A stretch of DNA of 64,000 bases. Source: Raffaelea ambrosiae (Eukaryota; Ascomycota; Sordariomycetes; Ophiostomatales; Ophiostomataceae). Every line of letters begins with the position of its first letter. The first letter of the stretch is position 1. The stretch covers positions 620,001-684,000 of the forward strand of contig PCDI01000010.1 in the NCBI GenBank assembly GCA_002778195.1. The letters are read 5' to 3'. A model generated the notes under the pieces. It ran no database searches and was not told the DNA's origin. It saw nothing but the letters and a program-made list of their open reading frames with translations. A program made the position numbers and the translations under genes. Positions 54,586 through 64,000 of this stretch are shown here, one piece after another.

Positions 54586-55472
54586 ATGGCGTCCAACGCG
54601 CCCATAGCCACGTACGTGTGTCATTGCACTTTTTCGACACACCGTTAAGAGGTTATGGTGGTCGCATCAGTGCCCCCCCCCGCCCCCCTTTGTCTTTTTT
54701 GTTTTCTTGCCTTCCTTCCCGGCGTATCTACTACCCATGCTTTTCCCCTTGTCCTGCTGACCTTTTTTTTTTCTTTTGTCCCCCAGGGTCTACGTGCACA
54801 ACCTCGAAGAGCGCATCAAGCCCGAACCCCTCTGCGAAGCCCTCCGGGCCATCTTCTCCGAGTTCGGCACCATTGTCGACATCGTCGCCAAGACCAACCT
54901 CAAGGCCAAGGGCCAGGCGTTCATCGTCTACGAGTCCCCCGAATCTGCCCAGCGCGCCGTCGAAGAGACCCAGGGCTTCCCGCTGTTCGAGAAGCCCATG
55001 GTGGTCGCGCTCGCGCGCTCGCGCAGCGACGCGACCGTGTTGCGCCAGGGCACCGCCGAGGAGTTTGAGGTGCACAAGCGGCACCGGCAGGCCGAGCGGG
55101 ACAAGAAAAAGGCCCGCGAGGCGGCCGAGGAGCAAAAGAAGATTTTGCAGCGCCAGGCTGCCGGTGGCGCGCCGGGTGCGGGTGCGGGTGCGGCGGCCGG
55201 CAGCGCTCCCGCCGTGGTGCCGGACGAATACCTCCCGCCCAACAAGACGCTCTTTGTGCAGAACCTGCCCGAAGACTGCGACGTCGACAAGCTCACCGAG
55301 ATCTTTGGCCGCTTCGAGGGCTTCCGGGAAGTGCGCATGGTGCCCGGCCGGCGGGGGCTGGCCTTTGTCGAGTACGAGGCCGAGCCGGGGGCGATCACGG
55401 CCAAGGAGAACACGGCCGGCCAGGTGGTGGGCGACAGCGACAAACGGCCGATGAAGGTGACGTACCAGCGGC

Positions 55473-55477
<5 letters not shown>
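54586..55477 (+). CDS. U1A / U2B''-type snRNP protein with two RRMs
   Basis: Two exons, 54586-54611 and 54787-55477, 238 aa. RRM1 lies at about residues 10-88 with RNP2 VYVHNL and RNP1 KGQAFIVY. A Lys/Glu/Arg-rich helix linker (about 105-130) and an Ala/Gly stretch follow. RRM2 lies at about 155-237 with RNP2 LFVQNL and RNP1 RGLAFVEY, and contains LTEIFGRFEGFREVRMVPGRR, the segment most typical of the U1A/U2B''/Snf family. It acts in the nucleus in the U1 or U2 snRNP; which one is not decidable here. The stop codon TAG runs directly into a long AG microsatellite. Confidence 0.9.

Positions 55478-55541
<64 letters not shown>
55476..55541. repeat. (AG)n microsatellite, about 33 units
   Basis: The repeat begins with the AG of the TAG stop codon of the RRM gene and continues without interruption to about 55541. 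Confidence 0.95.
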
Positions 55542-55544
<3 letters not shown>

Positions 55545-55948
55545 CGGAACAATTCTTGCACGGCTGCGCCTTTCGGCTGTATCGCAGTGTTCTGTCCTTT
55601 TTTCTCCTCTTTCGTGTTTCCATTGCACCTCGGAAACAGTGTAATACTATATATACATATATTCCCTTGACATGGCAGCTGTTGGGTGCAAGACAAAAAA
55701 AAACGTCAATTTTGCTTGAGCTAGTACTGTTATACCAAAATGGAAAACGAGAAAATTTCAGATGAAAAAAAAAGGGGACAATATGCTCCATGCCTAAAGA
55801 AAACAAAACCACATTGTGAACACACGCAAATACAAAACACACAAACCCCACCCCCCTCTCCAGCATACTTTCTACAAATTACTGTCCAACAAGGCCCCCC
55901 AGTCCCCCCTTGTACACAGACGAGTCCAGATTACACCGAATGCACTTC
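55542..55948. other. Convergent 3' region between the RRM gene and VMA8
   Basis: AT-rich with TATATATACATATA (55650-55663), consistent with 3' processing elements, and A-rich runs. No gene seen. Confidence 0.55.
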
Positions 55949-57264
55949 TCAGAAAATAACGTCCTCGTCGCCCTCGGCAGCCAGCAGGTCTGACGGTCCG
56001 CTCTCGGGTTCCTTCGCCGGCGGGACGCCGCCGTTGGCCGCAGCAGCCGCCGCTGCCGCCGCGAGGAGAGTCTCCTTCCGCTCCTTCATCTCGGCATCTT
56101 CGGCGGCGGTGTCGCGCTGCTTCTTGTTGGCCACCTTCTTGAGCCGGTAGAATTCCTCGCGGTCGAGCTCGTCCAGCTCCGAGTTGATGTCTGATCGTCA
56201 GGTCAGCTTCGATGATGTCTCCACGACTCAGCCGCATAGTTAACAAGAAAACTTACACTTGATGGTATTCTCCGTCCGGGGAATAATGACGTGCTCACTG
56301 TTTCTTGTTAGATGGGTGTGTATTCATTTTGTTGTAGGAACAACAGCACAATGGGAGGGGGTTACGAACATGGCATTGACTGGACAAAAGTTAGCAAAGA
56401 GTTCAACATTGAATTTTCATATCGCAGGGGCCAAAAAAAAAAAAAAAGAAGAACATACCTCTTCGGTTGACAACCTTGATGACCTCGTCCAGAATCACGA
56501 ATGCCGTCTAGAACCCTTTGTGTCAGTGCCTCCTCGATAACTACACCGTACTCCGTTCTCGAAGACGTTGGGTCATGTGCTCACCTGCAGACTGGCAAGC
56601 TCCACCAGGGCCTCGACGGCCCGCGCGTAGGTGTCTCGGCATCGCTGCACCTGCTGGCCACCCTTGCCGAGACCGGTCATGGCAAAGTCGTTGTTGCCCT
56701 CGGTCAGGTAGCTCTCAAAGGCAGGCAGCAGCACACCGGACACGTTCTCCTGCTTGGCGCGGATGCGGAAGCGTGCCGACCGTGCCGACTCCTGCACCTG
56801 GTAGCCAATATCGCCACCGACGGCGTAGGTCACCTCGGCCAGCGAGAAGGCGGCAATCTGCATGACCCGACCCATCTTGCGTTTGGCCTCGTCGATACGG
56901 CGGGTGATTTCTTTGGTTTGGAATGTCAGTGTCGTCTGGTTCGGGTTGGGATTGGTAAACAAAGCTGTTGTTCTCGTAGTCGTCTATACACACCTCGGAA
57001 ACGCCTTTGCACGGTTAGCATCTGGTCGTCCATCACATCAGACGGTTCCACAGGGCATACTCACTTGGTCAGAGCCTCACTCTTGCGCTTCAGCAAGCTG
57101 TGGCCCGTCTCGGCACCCTTGAGCTTTGCCTTCATGACGCCGAGCGACTGGCGGGTGGGGAACACCGCCTCGCGATCCTGCACGCAAATCGTATCAGCAT
57201 TTCAGATCGTAGCGAGAACACGGAACGGTAGGGTCGGGGGGAGGCGTACTGCTGCGCCAGACAT
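55949..57264 (-). CDS. VMA8: V-type proton ATPase subunit D
   Basis: Eight exons: 57250-57264, 57065-57177, 56994-57004, 56585-56910, 56459-56507, 56370-56379, 56257-56297, 55949-56190; 268 aa (yeast Vma8 is about 256). Subunit D is the central rotor shaft of V1, coupling ATP hydrolysis to proton pumping into vacuole and endosomes. Motifs: FPTRQSLGVMKAKLKGAETG at the start, KSEALTKRFREITRRIDEAK, GLGKGGQQVQRCRDTYARAV, LQTAFVILDEVIKVVNRR, VNAIEHVIIPRTENTIKYIN and SELDELDREEFYRLKKV. Two micro-exons are needed: 11 nt (codes through RFRE) and 10 nt (codes through VNAI). An Ala-rich tail (AAAAAAAAANGG) precedes DEDVIF. Confidence 0.92.
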
Positions 57265-58042
57265 GTTGCGGGCTTTTTTTTTTCTGTTCTTCGCTAAGTG
57301 GTGTTGGAGGATGTTCGAAGAGCAGACACGGCTCGAAGAAAAGCAAAAAGGGCTAGGATAGAGAGGGGGTATTCAAGATCTCGCTGAGGAGGTTGTGGAA
57401 TCTCGTGGCAAAGCCGGTGACAGAGCTGATGCAGAACGAGTGTTGTGGTACAAAAGGGCGTCGGGGATGTTCTGAGCTTCTTTCAATTGAGGTCGATAGT
57501 TTGTTCGTCTCTGCACAGTGTAGAGTGAAAACCCACTTTAGCTCCCCCCCATTCGAATGCGGCTTATCAGAGTGTACTTGGGGTACCTTTTTTCTGACTA
57601 ATTTGTGACGCGAAACTGGCCTCAGCCGAAGTACCCTCTGTACCTGCACTATACCCTTTCCGGCCTCACCTTTTCGTTTGCGCAACAGACGCGGAAAAAA
57701 AGTTAAGGAAACAGACAACAGACACGAAATACACGACATACGGCGACGACACGGCCACGGCAACGCCCACCAGACGATTGCACAACCATTCTGTCTATTG
57801 CATGTTGCGTCTGCAGTATCACTAGACTACTTGGTTACAACGACGAAGCAATGGCCGCGGCCGTTCTGCTGTGACGACGCGTGCGCTTGATTAGGCTCTT
57901 CCCCCGGATGCTTCCGCTTCAACACTCGCTTCTTCCGGCCTCTCCTTCCTCGAGCCACCGTCGCTGATACCTCAGAACCATCTGCTGCAACTACCTCGGC
58001 TCTCTTCTCTAGTTTCCGGCCGTCTCGGCCCTCACAATCAGC
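57265..58042. promoter_or_regulatory. Divergent promoter of VMA8 and SYF1
   Basis: 778 bp between two divergent housekeeping starts. No TATA-like element stands out near either start. Pyrimidine-rich stretch before SYF1. Confidence 0.5.
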
Positions 58043-60702
58043 ATGGTGGCCGTCTCGGCAGTTGGCCGCCCGTCGGGCTCGCTAGCCGACTTCAATCTTT
58101 TAGTAAGTTTGAACCGGATTCTCGGGCGCTTGAAATGCAAGTGCTTTCGAGAAATCTTGACTAACAGCCTATCCAGAGTGATGCAGATGCTCCCTACGAA
58201 CAAGACGTCTTCCGAAACCAGGGCACGACAAGACCATGGCTCTCCTACATCCGCTTCAAGACCCAACATGGAACGATCCAAGAACAGGCATATGTCATGG
58301 AGAGGGCATGCTCCCAGCTGCCCCGGTCGTACAAGCTGTGGAAGATGGTATGTTCTCTGCCGTTCGAAACGGATCCAGACATTGGTGCTCTCTCAGCTAA
58401 CATCTGCCAGTATTTGAATTTCCGCACAAAGCACGTTTCGAAACTAAACGCCGCTATCTACGCCGCCGAATACCGCAAGGTGAATGCGCTGTTCGAACGC
58501 GCCCTCATCCTCCTCAACAAGATGCCCCGGATATGGGAGCTCTACCTCAAATTTCTCATGCTCCAACCACTTGTCACATTCACACGGCAGACCTTTGACC
58601 GCGCACTGCGCGCACTACCCATCACACAACACAACCGGATATGGGCCCTGTATCGGCCATTCGCCAACTCGGCATCGGGCGAGACAGCAGTCCGAATCTG
58701 GAGACGATACATGCAGGTTCATCCCGAGGATGCGGAGGACTTTATCGAGCTGTTGGAAAAGGCGGGCTTGTTCACTGAGGCGGTCTGCACATACATTAAA
58801 GTACTCAACAACCCGCGGTTCCGGAGTCGAAAAGCCAAGGGCCACTACGAGCTGTGGAGCGAGATGGTGGATCTCCTGGTCGGGCATGCCAACGAGATCG
58901 AGACGGGGCAGGAGACGGGCATCGACGTCGACCGCATCATTCGGAGCGGCATCGAGCGGTATTCGGATCAGCGAGGCAAGCTGTGGTCCGGCCTGGCGGC
59001 GTACTGGACGCGGCGCGGTAGCTTTGAGCGGGCACGCGACGTGTTCGAAGAGGCCATCACCACGGTCATGACGGTCCGCGACTTTACCCTCGTGTTCGAC
59101 TCCTACGTCGAGTTTGAAGAGTCCGTCATCGGCGCTCTGATGGACCGGGCGTCCGCACGAGCCGAGAAAGGCATTGTGGACGAGGCGGCCGACTTCGACC
59201 TGGACATCCGCATGCTGCGGTTTGAGCACCTAATGGACCGGCGGCCGTTCCTGCTGAACGACGTGCTGCTGCGACAGAACCCGAACAACGTGTCGGAGTG
59301 GGAGAAGCGTGTGGCCTTGTGGGGCGACAACAAGCAGGAGGTGGTCAACACGTACACCAAGGCGATTGCCACCGTCGAGCCGAAGAAGGCCGTTGGCGCC
59401 TTCCACCAGCTGTGGGCGAACTACGCCAAGTTCTACGAGCGGGGCGGCAACCTGGGCAACGCGCGGGTGATCATGGAGAAGGCGGTCAAGGTGCCGTTCC
59501 GGTCGGTGGCGGAGCTGGCGGACATGTGGATTGAGTGGGCGGAGATGGAGCTGCGCAGCGAGAACTTTGACGACGCCGTGCGGGTGATGAGCAAGGCGGT
59601 GCAGGCGCCGAAGCGGTCGACGGTCGACTACTTTGACGAGACGCTGTCGCCGCAGCAGCGGGTGCACAAGAGCTGGAAGCTGTGGAGCTTCTACGTGGAC
59701 CTGGTGGAGAGCGTGAGCTCGCTGGAGGAGACGAAGAAGGTGTACGAGCGCATCTTTGAGCTGCGGATCGCGACGCCGCAGACGGTGGTCAACTATGCCA
59801 ACCTCCTGGAGGAGCACGAGTACTTTGAGGACTCGTTCAAGATCTACGAGCGCGGCCTGGACCTGTTCAGCTACCCGGTGGCCTTTGAGCTGTGGAATCT
59901 GTACCTGACCAAGGCGGTGGACCGCAAGATTGGCATCGAGCGGCTGCGCGACCTGTTTGAGCAGGCCATCGAGGGCTGCCCGCCCAAGTTTGCCAAGGTC
60001 ATCTATCTGATGTACGGCAACCTCGAGGAGGAGCGCGGCCTGGCGCGCCACGCCATGCGCATCTACGAGCGGGCCACGCGCGCCGTCTCGGACGAGGACC
60101 GCGCCGACATGTTCCACTTTTACATTACCAAGTCGGCGTCCAACTTTGGCATGGCCTCCACGCGGCCCATCTACGAGCGCGCCATCTCGACGCTGCCCGA
60201 CGCCGAGGCCCGCGACATGTGCCTCAAGTTTGCCGACATGGAGAAGCGGCTCGGCGAGATTGACCGCGCGCGCGCCATCTTTGGCCACGCGTCGCAGTTC
60301 TGCGACCCGCGCACCAACCCCGACTTCTGGGCCAAGTGGCACGCGTTCGAGGTCCAGCACGGCAACGAGGACACGTTCCGGGAGATGCTGCGGATCAAGC
60401 GCAGCGTGCAGGCCCAGTACAACACGGACGTCAACTTTATCGCGTCCCAGGCGCTGGTCAAGCAACAACAAGCGGCCGCCGCCGCCGCCGCTGGTGCTGG
60501 TGGGGACAGCGCCGACGGCAACGAGGACGCTGACATGGACGCCGACACGGCGGATGCCATGGCGGCTCTGGAGCGGCAGGCGCGGGCTCCCGTGGGCTTT
60601 GTGGCGGCCAGTGACGCGCCCAAGGTGTCCGCCGCAGCGGCAGCGCCGCAGCCCGTGGCCAATCCGGATGCCATTGATATTGATGACATGGATGACGACT
60701 GA
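58043..60702 (+). CDS. SYF1: Pre-mRNA-splicing factor Syf1 (HAT-repeat protein)
   Basis: Three exons: 58043-58102, 58177-58347, 58411-60702; 840 aa, the usual length. Syf1 (human XAB2) is a scaffold of the NineTeen complex in the active spliceosome. The protein is a chain of HAT (half-a-TPR) repeats with the W/Y-x-x-Y/F pattern, for example RPWLSYIRFKTQHG, MPRIWELYLKFLM and RIWALYRPFANSASG. Further family blocks are MRFEHLMDRRPFLLNDVLL (read with LR before it) and PVAFELWNLYLTKAVDRK. The tail is acidic and Ala-rich, ending in an Asp-rich IDIDDMDDD. The annotated first exon encodes only 20 residues, and joining to SDADAPYEQDVFRN is the expected family start. Confidence 0.93.
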
Positions 60703-61725
60703 GTAGGGGAGGGGAGCGCGGGTTGATGGAGGTTGTGCTGGATAATTGGACGGGATGGGTTGGAGGCACTCTCTTTCTCTCTTTTTTTTCCTTTGTCATA
60801 TTTATTTTCACTTGAGAAAGTCCTCTCGTCTTCTCGTTTTCCTTTGTTTTGATCGGGGGTCCACGGTGTGGTTCAGCATGGGAAAAAGTGTCGTGTTCAT
60901 ATATTATTGAGGTTTTTTTATGCCTTTACTTTACTTTTCTGTTTTGTTTTTGTTTTCAAAATTCAAAGTGGGAATCCGATCTTTTGTTATTGTTTTATTT
61001 TTTTTTTGTGTATATTTCTTTTGTGTGTTTTTAGTGTTTTTTTTTTTTTCCCTTTCTGTCCCGATGTTTTTAGAAAGTTCCTTTTTGTGTCTTATCTCTC
61101 TTCAGAACAAGATGTTGATATATGTGTATGAGAAGCTTCATGTGACAATGAAGTAGCCTGCAGGTAGGTCAAAAACAAAAAGGAAACAAAAGGATAAAAC
61201 GTAGAAAATTTGAAACCACAGCATCCAAGTTTTGAAAATTTGTCAACAAAGACAAGCAACGGAAGGAGGGAAAAGCATCGTCTCTGGGTAGAACAAGAGA
61301 GACAAACAAGACCTCCTTTTCTTTGTACGACTTTTCCGTCGATTCTTGTGCCGCCATGTTTCTCGGCTTGAGAATAAAAAGGGGAGATCGTCCAAGAAAG
61401 AGGTACATAGAAAATGATATCAAAGTGAAACAGAAACCAGTTCGAATGGAACTATGGAGACGGAAAAAGAAATATCAAAATATTCAGATCAATCGAATGA
61501 ATAGATATAGAAAACGCCTTGTTCACACCGGCATGTTTCGTTCCCAGCACGTTAAAAAAAAACAAGAAAAAAAAAACAAGACATGAAACGAGAAAAACAA
61601 AGAAAACACTCCCGGAAAGAATGACACACGTAGATGCCCATGTATTTCTTTCGTCGGGCGAATTTTTGGCAGCAACTTTCGACATGATCGAAATCGAAGA
61701 AGATTCAACTGATGAAGAAAACTAA
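60703..61725. other. 1-kb convergent intergenic region
   Basis: Between SYF1 (+) and the 100-aa gene (-). Strongly T-rich on the left half (60780-61080) and A-rich on the right half (61170-61620), the composition expected of two converging 3' UTRs. No gene seen. Confidence 0.6.
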
Positions 61726-62342
61726 TCATTTCATCTTGTCGTAGCCCTTCTCGGCGTGCTTGGCATGGAACTTTTCCGCATAGTTGCTGGCCACGCCGCC
61801 GTCGCGCGAGCCGGGCGTGGCAAAGAGCGAGCCCTTGCGCTTCTGGAACCGGCTGGGAGGAACCTTGGAGGCGTCTTTTGCAAGGGGAGCAGGGAATGTT
61901 AGTAGGAAATACAAGCACAGCAGTAGCGGAGAGAGACGAGAGACAGCGGAAACAACTCACCCCACTCATCGGCCGTGTTGACAGCCTCGCCGCCGCCAAA
62001 GGAATTGTTGAAAGAGACGGTCTCGGCCGGGGCCACGGGGGGGGGATCAGCGGCAGCCGGGGGCGAGGTAGCCTCAGGGCCGGGGCCTACTGCGGTGGTC
62101 TTGGTGTCTAGAGATGAGACTTTGTTAAGACGAGGGACGATAAGAGGCAGGTTGGGGGGGGGGGGGGGGGGGGGGGACACAGGAAAGAGATTGGAGACAG
62201 ATGGCACTGATGTGGAAAGCCTGCGAAGGCTTGGGGGTAAGGAGGGGGAAAATGGGGGAAATGACGAGGGCCAAGAAGCATATTGGAAAAGGGGGGAAAG
62301 AGAGGAGAGGAGAGGAGCTCCGAAAAAGAACTAACCAGCCAT
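61726..62342 (-). CDS. Conserved small fungal protein, function unknown
   Basis: Three exons: 62336-62342, 61961-62107, 61726-61874; 100 aa. The first coding exon is only 7 nt (ATG GCT G), joined in phase 1 to DTKTTAVGPGPEAT; GT-AG sites fit. The N-terminal half is Pro/Ala-rich and probably disordered. The C-terminal ~45 residues are basic and look conserved: ASKVPPSRFQKRKGSLFATP, GSRDGGVASNYAEKFHAKHA, then EKGYDKMK. I have seen KGS-ATPGSRDG-type tails in fungal small proteins but cannot name a function. No signal peptide or membrane span. Intron 1 contains a 23-base poly(G) tract (62154-62176). Confidence 0.75.
62154..62176. repeat. Poly(G) tract, 23 bases
   Basis: Uninterrupted run in intron 1 of the 100-aa gene. 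Confidence 0.95.
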
Positions 62343-64000
62343 GGTGATGTCGTGCGGCCAAGAGAAAGAAGGTCTCTGCTGTGTATATGGGTGGATGTAT
62401 AAGTTGGGTGCAAGTGAGTGTAGGTGAAGAGAAAGCTGGAAGGAGAGGCTTGAGGATCACAGGATCTGGAGAGGTCGAGAGACAAGAGATAAGGAGAGAA
62501 AGAAGAGAAGAAGACAGAGGCGAGAGAAAGAGAGGAGGGGGGCGAGCCTTTTAATATGTTTGGGGGGAAGGCTTGTCTACAAAGGTTGGCAGGTCGATCG
62601 ATTGGCCCGTAGAGAACGACGCCAGTTGCAAGAGTCGAGCAGCAAAAAAAAATAAAATAAAAAATAAAATAAAATGAAATGCACAAGGCCAACAACCGAG
62701 TTGCTTTTCTGGTCAACCGTTGTCTACAGGCAACCACTACTCCCCCCCCCCTCCCTTGTCATTGACAAGAATAAGTTGTAGCGGTTGTCGCAGTGGTGGC
62801 AGTGGTGGTGGTGGCCCCAGCCCACCGCTTGCATGCCGTTGTTGTTTTTTCAATGTACTTTCTTTTTCTTTTCGTTTTCTTGGCGCTTGATAAGACTCAT
62901 CCGGAGAGACAGACGCCTCCAAAGCAGACACCAGGGCGACCACATGGTATGTGCCCCCCAAAATCGACCAATCTCGACGTGAGGGAGATACAACGGCCAG
63001 GCAGGGTTGGTGTCCGATTCGTTCATCTCGGGTCGCCGCTCTCTTGCTCTCGCTCCTCCTTCTTTTTTTCCTCTCTGTGTGTGTGTATGCATGTATCTTA
63101 CGCATACACCGTACAGGGGGCGCCGGCGTCGTTTGCCCTCGGGCTGATGGCCGCAAAGTCTTGGCTGCCAGGCTAGGAGGACATCTCGTGCAAAAGTATC
63201 TTACATAGTCAAGTGAGAGGCAGAATTGTTTTCGCACACGCACGCACACGCACACGCACACGCACACACGCACACACCCGGCCCCTCTTCCTCCTTCCCC
63301 TCTTCATGCTGTCTGTATGATCTCGATTCTTGGATCTCTTCTCTGTGCGTTTTTCTCACGGCCTGGCCTGGCCCATTTGCGGCCTCTATTTCGCTGCTCA
63401 ACCACCTCCCTACGTCGTGCCAAGAGCAACATGACTTTTGCTCTTCCTCCATGTGCTGTCCCTCTGGCTTCCCTCGCTGCGTCTGCCTCCTCTGTCTTGC
63501 TTTCGCTCCTTTGCTCCCTGCCCTCTCCAAAAAGGATACAATCACACCCTGGACGGCTAGGCTAGTTTGAGAATCTCGTCACACGCCCCCGTCCATCTTT
63601 CTTAGTCGCTTTTTTTTCTCCTCGTTGCTCTTTGGCCTTTTTCCTCTTCCACTCTTTTTCGTCTGCTAGTTAATATGCCTCCTCTGCGTGGAATGTGTTT
63701 ACGCACATCAGCCGGATACTGGAGTTACTTAATAACACGCATGTGCTTGCTGCGGTTCCGGGGGGCTTTTGTTTCAGGGCCCTTAATGTTCCATTCTTGG
63801 CTGTAAGATCCAATGTATCCATGCTCTATGGGGCATCTGTTTCTGTTTCTGTCGTCTACGGGCAGATCTGCCCCCCCCAAACAACACGCGCAGACAAGGG
63901 GGCTTTGGCCTCACAGCTGTTCCTGTCATGACGTCATGCTGTCTTTGTTTATCCAACGTCGCTTCCCTGATTTCGACATTCTTTCAAACAGCAGCATGTG
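62343..64000. other. Terminal 1.66-kb region, no gene recognised
   Basis: Promoter and purine-rich leader of the 100-aa gene (about 62343-62560), an A-rich block (62640-62685), a GTGGTGG patch (62793-62815) and a CACACG microsatellite. Open frames here have shadow-like composition. The next gene must lie outside the window. Confidence 0.5.
63233..63279. repeat. CACACG-type microsatellite
   Basis: Imperfect repeat of CACACG/CACG units, about 47 bp. Confidence 0.9.

Overview
The window is nuclear DNA of a filamentous ascomycete, probably a Sordariomycete. Genes carry many short introns (about 55-110 nt) with GT-AG borders and CTAAC/CTGAC-like branch sites. Coding regions are GC-rich with long Gly, Ser, Asp, Ala or Gln tracts, and intergenic DNA is full of CT tracts, poly(T) and poly(G). 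The gene set (Trs85, Fig4, Tti2, Mtr3, Anp1/Mnn9, Gea-type ARF-GEF, U1A/U2B''-like protein, Vma8, Syf1, a XanA-like dioxygenase) is fungal. I cannot fix the genus from sequence alone.

Layout. (1) 1-9.7 kb: a 733-aa Arg/Ser-rich protein, TRAPP subunit Trs85 and a 397-aa orphan. (2) 9.7-25.7 kb is accessory: an APH-like kinase, then divergent or convergent gene pairs. These are two related SAM methyltransferases placed head to head, two Gfo/Idh/MocA oxidoreductases placed head to head, and a broken Zn2Cys6 transcription factor placed head to head with an intact MFS sugar transporter. A UPF0303 protein follows. This stretch looks like a small sugar-oxidation locus whose regulator has died. (3) 25.7-33 kb: a gene-poor stretch with stem-loops, an OPT oligopeptide transporter with a 6-nt exon, and a xanthine dioxygenase (XanA type) whose upstream region holds an exact TCGG-N6-CCGA (UaY-type) site. 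(4) 33-62 kb is core housekeeping: Fig4, Tti2 and Mtr3, a 2.9-kb gene-free gap, Anp1/Mnn9 mannosyltransferase, Gea/GBF1 ARF-GEF, U1A/U2B''-like RNA-binding protein, V-ATPase subunit D, splicing factor Syf1 and a 100-aa conserved small protein. (5) 62.3-64 kb: no gene seen.

Functional links. Trs85, Gea and Anp1/Mnn9 all serve ER-Golgi traffic and glycosylation. Fig4 and Vma8 both serve the vacuole/endolysosome. Syf1 and the U1A/U2B''-like protein are spliceosomal. These are probably chance neighbours, not an operon-like unit. In the accessory region, divergent arrangement suggests shared promoters.

Exon models were derived by reading splice sites, keeping the reading frame and, where possible, matching remembered family motifs. 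They are predictions without transcript support. No database search was run.
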